From positions 62,712-126,711 of the forward strand of contig NZ_FYEK01000012.1 in the NCBI RefSeq assembly GCF_900187885.1: a stretch of DNA of 64,000 nucleotides, in the 5' to 3' direction. Position 1 is the stretch's first letter; each line of letters begins with the position of its first letter. A program made the position numbers and the translations under genes. The stretch comes from Thermoflexus hugenholtzii JAD2 (GTDB taxonomy: Bacteria > Chloroflexota > Anaerolineae > Thermoflexales > Thermoflexaceae). The notes beneath the pieces are model-generated. The model did no database searches and was not told the origin of the DNA. It saw only the letters and a program-made list of their open reading frames with translations. Of this stretch, positions 59,071-64,000 are shown one piece after another.

Positions 59071-60408
59071 ATGATGGACGACAGTTCTCTATTGCTACGC
59101 TGGCTGGTGGTTTTCGGCCTGATCGGCCTGAACGCGTTTTTCGCGGCGGTGGAATACGCCGTGGTCTCGGCCCGGCGGAGCCGCATCGCCGTGCTGGCGG
59201 ACTCCGGAAATCCGGCCGCGCGGACCGCCCTGCGGTGGCTGGAGGACGCCCGGCATCGGGACGAGATCCTGGCCACGGTGCAGGTGGGGATCACCATGGT
59301 CGGGCTGGCCCTGGGCTGGTTCGGGGAACGCACTCTCGCGGCCACCCTGGACCGCCTGTTGCGCCTCCCTCCGCCCACCCCCCTGGTCCGCAGCTTCCTT
59401 CAGGTCCTCCCGCTCCTCCTGAACCTGACCTTCATTTTGGGCCTTCAGATCGTGTTGGGAGAGCAGGTGCCCAAGATCGCCACCCTGCGGGCCTCCGAGC
59501 GCGTGCTCCTGGTCAGCCTGGGCCCCATGCGGGTGATCTACTGGCTCCTGCGCCCGCTGGTCTGGCTGCTGCATCGGGCCACCGACCTGGTGCTGCGCGC
59601 CCTGCGGATCTCCGCGGACGGTTATGGGATGATGTATACCATTGAGGAGCTGAAGCGGATCGTCGACGAGTCGGGGGAGGCCGGGCTCCTGGAGCCGGAG
59701 GCGCAGGAGATCCTGGAGGCGGTGTTCGACCTCGGGCAGATCCCCGCCCGCCAGATCATGGTGCCCCGGACGGAGATCGTGGCCGTCCCCGCCGATGCGT
59801 CCCTCGACCAGATCCTGGAAGCCGCCATCCGCACCGGCTACGACAAGTTTCCGGTTTACGAAGGAGATCTGGACCACATCATCGGGGTGGTGCATCTGCG
59901 GGAAGCCCTGGCCGCCTGGCGCGACGGACGACCCGTCCGGGCCCGCGATCTGTGTCGCGAGGTGATGGTGGTGCCCGACTCCATCCGCGTGGACGACCTG
60001 CTCCGCCAGTTCCGGGAGCGGGAGGAGCACCTGGCCATTCTGGTGGATGAGTTCGGAGGGACCTCGGGCCTGGTCACGCTGCGGGATGTGCTGGAGCAGC
60101 TGGTGGGGGAGCTCCACGAGCGGATGGAGTCCAGGGAGCCGGACGTGGTGGCCATGCCCGATGGCTCCTATCTGATCAGCGGGTTGCTTCCGATCCAGGA
60201 GGTCAACGAACGGTTCCAGCTGGACCTGCGGGATCCTTACTATGAAACCATCGCCGGGTTCGTGCTGGGCCGGCTGGGCCGGATCGCCCGGGTGGGGGAC
60301 GAGGTGGAGGCCGGCGGCGTGCGCTTGCGGGTGGAGGCAATGGATGGCCTGCGCATCGCCCGCCTCCGCCTGATCCCCCGGCGGGCCCTTTCGGCCTCCG
60401 CCGGATGA
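59071..60408 (+). CDS. CNNM/HlyC-CorC family protein with CBS domains
   Basis: 445 residues from the ATG at 59071. Three or four membrane helices of the DUF21/CNNM domain (about 10-140: [40 protein letters not shown]), two CBS domains (about 200-325: [40 protein letters not shown]), and a C-terminal transporter-associated CorC domain ([20 protein letters not shown]). Family members handle Mg2+ or Na+ export with nucleotide regulation through CBS. Confidence 0.92.
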   Translation: MMDDSSLLLRWLVVFGLIGLNAFFAAVEYAVVSARRSRIAVLADSGNPAARTALRWLEDARHRDEILATVQVGITMVGLALGWFGERTLAATLDRLLRLPPPTPLVRSFLQVLPLLLNLTFILGLQIVLGEQVPKIATLRASERVLLVSLGPMRVIYWLLRPLVWLLHRATDLVLRALRISADGYGMMYTIEELKRIVDESGEAGLLEPEAQEILEAVFDLGQIPARQIMVPRTEIVAVPADASLDQILEAAIRTGYDKFPVYEGDLDHIIGVVHLREALAAWRDGRPVRARDLCREVMVVPDSIRVDDLLRQFREREEHLAILVDEFGGTSGLVTLRDVLEQLVGELHERMESREPDVVAMPDGSYLISGLLPIQEVNERFQLDLRDPYYETIAGFVLGRLGRIARVGDEVEAGGVRLRVEAMDGLRIARLRLIPRRALSASAG

Positions 60409-60448
60409 TGGGGACTGCCCGCATCGACCCGAACGGAGGAGGGAACCG

Positions 60449-61207
60449 ATGCCCCGACCGGACGGCCGTTCGAGCGACGCCCTGCGACCGGTCCGCTTCC
60501 GTCTCGGTTTCACGGAATACGCCGAGGGCTCGGTGTGGATCGAGGCTGGGCGCACCTGGGTGCTGTGCAACGTCACGGTGGAGGAGGGCGTCCCCCCCTG
60601 GCTGAAAGGGCAGGGCCGGGGCTGGCTGACGGCGGAATATGCCATGCTGCCCCGGAGCACCCACACCCGGACGCCCCGGGAGGCCGGGTTGCAGAGCGGG
60701 CGGACGAAGGAGATCCAGCGCCTGATCGGCCGAAGCCTGCGCGCGGCCCTCAACCTGGAGCACCTGGGGGAGCGCACCCTGATCGTGGATTGCGACGTGA
60801 TCCAGGCGGACGGCGGCACCCGCACAGCGGCCATCACCGGCGGCTATGTGGCCGTCGTTCTGGCCCTGCGCCGCCTGATCGCCGCCGGCCTCGTCCCTCC
60901 CGAAGTTCTCCGCACGCCCGTCGCCGCGGTCAGCGTGGGGATCGTGGAAGGGGAGCCGCGCCTGGACCTGTGCTACGCGGAGGACAGCGTCGCCGAGGTG
61001 GATTTCAACGTGGTGATGACCGGGGACGGACGCTTCGTGGAGATCCAGGGGACGGCGGAGGGGCGGCCCTTCACCGCGGAGGAGTTCGCCGCGCTGATGG
61101 AGCTGGCTCGCAAGGGCATCGCGGCGCTGCTGGAGGCCCAGGCTCGGGCGCTGGCGGAGGCTCCCGAGCTTCCCCCCTGGCCTCCGGAGCAGGAGGGGGC
61201 CCAATGA
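60449..61207 (+). CDS. rph: Ribonuclease PH
   Basis: 252 residues. Phosphorolytic 3'-5' trimming of tRNA precursors. Typical: [80 protein letters not shown] and [35 protein letters not shown] ribosome site. The ATGA overlap couples it to the next gene. Confidence 0.95.
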   Translation: MPRPDGRSSDALRPVRFRLGFTEYAEGSVWIEAGRTWVLCNVTVEEGVPPWLKGQGRGWLTAEYAMLPRSTHTRTPREAGLQSGRTKEIQRLIGRSLRAALNLEHLGERTLIVDCDVIQADGGTRTAAITGGYVAVVLALRRLIAAGLVPPEVLRTPVAAVSVGIVEGEPRLDLCYAEDSVAEVDFNVVMTGDGRFVEIQGTAEGRPFTAEEFAALMELARKGIAALLEAQARALAEAPELPPWPPEQEGAQ

Positions 61208-61917
61208 ACACCTTCATCTCGAGAGCGCTCATCGGCCTTCTCGCCGCCCTGCTTCTCAGCGGCTGCCTCACCCTGAGCGTCCACACGCGGCTGCGGGCCG
61301 ACGGCGCGGCGGAGCGGACGGTGGCGGTAGCGGTGGACCGCGTGCTGCTGCAGACCGCGGCGGTCCAGCCCCTGGAATCCCTGCGGCGCATGGCGGAGGC
61401 TTCCGGGTGGGGCGTCGAGCGGTTTCGGGACGCCGCCCGGGACCAGGAGGGGATCCGCCTGCGCCGGACGCTTTCTTCCCTGGAGGATCTGAACCGGCTC
61501 CCGGAGGGCGATCCCCTGGCCGGCCTGGAACGCATCACGGTGGAGACCCAGGGGGATCTCCAGGTTCTCACGGCCACCCTCTCCATCGCGGGGATCCTGG
61601 AGCGCCTGCGGATCGCCGCCGGGGAGCCTCCCCTCTCCCCGGAGGATCTCTCCTTGCTGCGGGCGGCCGGGTTCCGGCTGCGTTATGAGCTGGAGCTCCC
61701 CGGTCCGGTGATCGATTACGCGCCGCGGGGCAATGCGCAGGTGGACGGACGTCGGATCCGCTGGGAGGTGCCGCTCAGCCCCGATCAGACGACGGTCACC
61801 CTGCGGGTCACGTGGCGGCCTATCCGCTCCCTGCCCATCTGTGCCGGCGGGATGATGGGGCTGCTTCCCTTCCTGCTCCTGCTGGCCCTGAGGACGCGAA
61901 AGGAGGGATGGCGGTGA
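61204..61917 (+). CDS. LppM-like (DUF3153-type) membrane lipoprotein
   Basis: 237 residues. Lipoprotein signal with LLSGC lipobox (Cys21). The mature domain follows the LppM pattern ([70 protein letters not shown]) and ends with a C-terminal transmembrane helix (about 213-230) and a basic tail, so it is anchored at both ends. Function unknown; the mycobacterial homologue is linked to virulence. Confidence 0.8.
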   Translation: MNTFISRALIGLLAALLLSGCLTLSVHTRLRADGAAERTVAVAVDRVLLQTAAVQPLESLRRMAEASGWGVERFRDAARDQEGIRLRRTLSSLEDLNRLPEGDPLAGLERITVETQGDLQVLTATLSIAGILERLRIAAGEPPLSPEDLSLLRAAGFRLRYELELPGPVIDYAPRGNAQVDGRRIRWEVPLSPDQTTVTLRVTWRPIRSLPICAGGMMGLLPFLLLLALRTRKEGWR

Positions 61918-62156
61918 GGAGGGAGGGAGACGTTCCCCCGGAGCGGCCTCCGGTGATGGTCTGCCCGCGGTGCCGGGCGATGGTGTCCGCTCGCTCGAAC
62001 CAGTGCCTGGTCTGCGGGGCCCGGCTATCCTCGTCGGAGCGGATCGATTTCCCCGGCCTGACCCTGGCTTTCCTGGTTTACCCGGTGCTCGCCCTGGCCA
62101 TCGCCTGCACGGCGCTGGTGCTGTGCGTGGCGTTGATCCGATGGCTGGGCCGGTAG
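61914..62156 (+). CDS. Small zinc-ribbon membrane protein
   Basis: 80 residues from a GTG at 61914 that overlaps the previous stop (GTGA) with GGAGGG seven bases upstream; an ATG two codons earlier is too close to the ribosome site. Zinc ribbon Cys17, Cys20, Cys31 and Cys34 (CPRC...CLVC) followed by one hydrophobic helix (about 48-76). Family not recognised. Convergent with galE; stops four bases apart. Confidence 0.75.
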   Translation: MRREGDVPPERPPVMVCPRCRAMVSARSNQCLVCGARLSSSERIDFPGLTLAFLVYPVLALAIACTALVLCVALIRWLGR

Positions 62157-62160
62157 TCTC

Positions 62161-63135
62161 TTACTCCGGGTATCCGTGGGGGTGCGCCTGCATCCAGCGC
62201 CAGGCGCTGGCCACGATGTCGATCAAAGTGTGCTCCGGTGTCCAGCCCAGATCCCGGCGGATGGCCTCCGGGGAGGCCACCAGCATCACCGGGTCCCCAG
62301 GCCGGCGCGGCCCTTCCCGGGCTGGGATGGGGTGGCCGGTCACCCGTCGGCAGACCTCCAGCACCTCCCGGACGGTGTAGCCGGTCCCCGTCCCCACGTT
62401 GTAGACCATCACCGGCCGCTCGGAGAGGGCCTCCAGGACCAGGAGGTGGGCCCGGGCGAGATCCACCACGTGGATGTAATCCCGGATGCAGGTCCCATCG
62501 CGGGTGGGGTAATCGGTCCCGTAGATCTCCACATAAGGCCGGCGGCCCAGGGCCACCTGCAGGATACGGGGGATCAGATGGCTCTCCGGCCGATGATCCT
62601 CCCCCCGCGTCGCCGTGGCCCCTCCGGCGTTGAAATAGCGCAGCGCCGCGTAGCGCAGGCCCCGGGTTCGGTGCAGCCACCCCAGGATCCGCTCGACGGT
62701 CGCCTTGGTCTCCCCGTAGACGTTCACCGGCCCGATGGGGGAAGACTCCGTCAGGGGCTCCGGGGCGGGGGCGTAGACGGCGGCGGTGGAGGAGAACACC
62801 ACCCGATCCACCCCGCCGGCCAGCAGGGCCTCCAGGAAGGTGATGGTGTGGGCCACGTTGTTCCGGAAATACTTGAAAGGCTCCTCCATGGACTCGCCGG
62901 CCTCAATAAAGGCGGCGAAGTGCATGGCGGCCTGGCAAGGCCACCGGCGCAGGGTCTCCACCACCCGTTCCCCGTCCCCGATATCCCCATGGACGAACTG
63001 CGCGCCCTCCGGGACGGCGGCTCGGAAGCCGTGGCACAGGTTGTCGTAGACCACCACCTCATGGCCGGCCTCGAGGAGGAGCTCCGTCACGATGCTGCCG
63101 ATGTAGCCGGCTCCGCCGGCGACCAGGATGCGCAT
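62161..63135 (-). CDS. galE: UDP-glucose 4-epimerase
   Basis: 324 residues from the ATG at 63135 (CCGGAGGAGATCC upstream). Extended short-chain dehydrogenase fold: GGAGYIGS at about 7-14, DIGDGERVVETLRR, SSTAAVYAP, catalytic Tyr-x3-Lys in NVYGETKATVE, and the substrate segment RYFNAGGAT. Interconverts UDP-glucose and UDP-galactose for glycans. Next to a membrane glycosyltransferase on the same strand. Confidence 0.94.
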   Translation of the reverse strand: MRILVAGGAGYIGSIVTELLLEAGHEVVVYDNLCHGFRAAVPEGAQFVHGDIGDGERVVETLRRWPCQAAMHFAAFIEAGESMEEPFKYFRNNVAHTITFLEALLAGGVDRVVFSSTAAVYAPAPEPLTESSPIGPVNVYGETKATVERILGWLHRTRGLRYAALRYFNAGGATATRGEDHRPESHLIPRILQVALGRRPYVEIYGTDYPTRDGTCIRDYIHVVDLARAHLLVLEALSERPVMVYNVGTGTGYTVREVLEVCRRVTGHPIPAREGPRRPGDPVMLVASPEAIRRDLGWTPEHTLIDIVASAWRWMQAHPHGYPE

Positions 63136-63168
63136 GGATCTCCTCCGGGGAGAGATGAACAAGCGGAT

Positions 63169-64000
63169 TCAGCGGGGGAACGGGCCGCTTCGATCCGCTT
63201 CTTTGAGCGGAGCGCGCGCCGAGGAGACGGCCTCCCGCGCGGGCGGGGCGGGGGAGAGGCTGAAGCCGGCGACGATCCCGTAGCTCAGGGCATAACAGAG
63301 CAGGAAGGGCACGACCCCATCGAGGCCATGGTGCCATGCCCGCCAGGTTAAGAGAAGGGCGTAAAGGGCGAAGGCCCCCTCGATCCAGCCTATCGGGTCC
63401 ATCTCCGGCTCGCCCCGCGCCGCCCGCTCCCCCTTGGGCGTCCGCTGGAACTCCGAGGGAAGGCCGAGCAGGGCCTCGATGATGGCGCGGGTGTTGCTTA
63501 AGGTGAGGCCCGTCCCGATCACGAACAGGACCGGGATCACCCAGAGCCGACGGGGCCAGTCGGGGTAGAGGGCCTGCTGGCTGAGGCCATACATCAGGGG
63601 CACCGTTAGCAGCCCCAGGCCCAGGATCACCGCCCACTTCGGGCGCTCCACGGGATGGCGCAACAGGGGACCGGAGAGCAGCAACAGGAGCACTCCCAGC
63701 AGATGGGTGAAATATCCGCCCAGATGGAGGGTGGCCACCACCCGCTTCCACCACGGCCAGCGGCTGCGCCAGATCCGGCTGATCAGCTTCCGGAACGTCT
63801 GGGTGGTCCCCTTGGCCCACCGGAACTGCTGGCTCTTGAAGGCCGGGAGGGTGGGGGGGATCTCCCCCGGGACCGCGACATCGGGGACGAAGACGATGCG
63901 CCAGCCGGCCAGCTGGGCCCGATAGCTGAGATCCAGGTCCTCTGTCAGGGTGTCGGTTTCCCACCCGCCGGCGGCCTCGATGGCCTCCCGCCGCCACACG
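63169..64000 (-). CDS. Processive glycosyltransferase family 2 (cellulose-synthase-like), N-terminus beyond window
   Basis: 277 residues visible; the gene continues off the right edge. The retained part includes the catalytic-base motif TEDLDLSYRAQLAGW, the product-binding QxxRW motif as QQFRWAKGTTQTF, and then five or six membrane helices. Synthesises or extends a beta-linked polysaccharide or glycolipid; the product is unknown. Upstream of galE, which could supply its UDP-sugar. Confidence 0.9.
   Translation of the reverse strand, partial: VWRREAIEAAGGWETDTLTEDLDLSYRAQLAGWRIVFVPDVAVPGEIPPTLPAFKSQQFRWAKGTTQTFRKLISRIWRSRWPWWKRVVATLHLGGYFTHLLGVLLLLLSGPLLRHPVERPKWAVILGLGLLTVPLMYGLSQQALYPDWPRRLWVIPVLFVIGTGLTLSNTRAIIEALLGLPSEFQRTPKGERAARGEPEMDPIGWIEGAFALYALLLTWRAWHHGLDGVVPFLLCYALSYGIVAGFSLSPAPPAREAVSSARAPLKEADRSGPFPR

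Noticed and set aside
1-64000. Many long antisense and out-of-frame ORFs (for example 1083-1739 plus, 5664-7103 minus, 12435-13889 plus, 16630-18837 minus, 34660-37350 minus)
   Set aside because: They lie opposite well-supported genes, have Arg/Pro/Gly/Ala- or Gln/His-rich composition expected from high-GC shadow frames, and show no domain motifs.
1-64000. tRNA or rRNA genes
   Set aside because: No cloverleaf-compatible sequence or rRNA-like stretch was seen in any gap; a tRNAscan run would be the decisive check.

Overview
The window is a gene-dense, high-GC bacterial chromosome segment with about 69 protein genes, two of them cut by the window edges. I see no rRNA, tRNA, CRISPR array, transposase or phage gene. 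The lifestyle signals point to a deep-branching, probably thermophilic member of the Chloroflexota (Anaerolineae or Thermoflexus-like). They include lipoproteins and membrane-anchored proteins with Thr/Pro-rich linkers, a DarA-type cyclic-di-AMP receptor, a CofC gene for coenzyme F420, a MenA-like prenyltransferase, and an archaeal-style HMG-CoA synthase/thiolase/DUF35 trio with HMG-CoA reductase. The taxonomic assignment is inference from gene content only.

Layout. 1-5418 (minus) is a ribose-type ABC operon: LacI regulator, RbsD, permease, binding protein, ATPase, second permease. A promoter and a perfect palindromic operator lie upstream of lacI. 5547-8512 (plus) holds an exported OB-fold protein and a DUF58 protein. 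8514-11647 (minus) holds tyrA, a glycosyltransferase and an ABC-2 export permease. 11793-13682 (minus) is an orphan peptide-type binding lipoprotein. 14078-18966 (plus) holds an SH3 protein, a MATE exporter, trmO and a MarR-DrrA-DrrB efflux operon behind a perfect-consensus promoter. 19041-20201 (minus) is a CPBP protease. 20439-24962 (plus) holds two membrane proteins, thrC, a flavin-barrel protein, a flavin-barrel/UbiA fusion and OsmC. 25176-25857 is a VapBC-type module with its operator.

26227-30081 (minus) is the most interesting block: a cysteine operon with cysM, a JAMM protease (mec), a CysO/MoaD-like sulfur carrier whose GG terminus is masked by five extra residues, DUF4395, thioredoxin and a MoeB-rhodanese activator. 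It is preceded by a consensus promoter and a roughly 255-nt leader. That leader contains a 17-codon ORF with a Cys-Ile-Cys motif, immediately followed by hairpins, which suggests a cysteine-responsive attenuator.

30486-37116 (plus) holds an exported metallopeptidase, a PP2C-like/TM/propeller protein, a beta-hydroxyacid dehydrogenase, a LuxR-TM-Kelch one-component regulator and cofC. 37133-37650 is a noncoding tandem array of hairpin repeats. 37713-41007 (plus) holds two tandem PII-like proteins, a serine protease, an Amt-like membrane protein that appears to lack the pore histidines, and an EthD protein. 41017-41276 is a frameshifted antitoxin relic. 41415-43797 (minus) is an RNA-processing cluster (rtcA, rnz, zinc ribbon), followed by a penicillin acylase (minus), an ABC ATPase (plus), a thioesterase and tyrS (minus). 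49433-51110 contains dispersed hairpin elements around two unknown genes. 51149-53647 (minus) holds a TPR/TolB-like protein and a HEPN/MNT pair. 53880-58868 (minus) is the mevalonate-type cluster. 59071-62156 (plus) holds a CNNM/CBS protein, rph, an LppM-like lipoprotein and a zinc-ribbon membrane protein. 62161-64000 (minus) holds galE and a truncated processive glycosyltransferase.

Many genes overlap by 4-17 bases, so translationally coupled operons are the rule.
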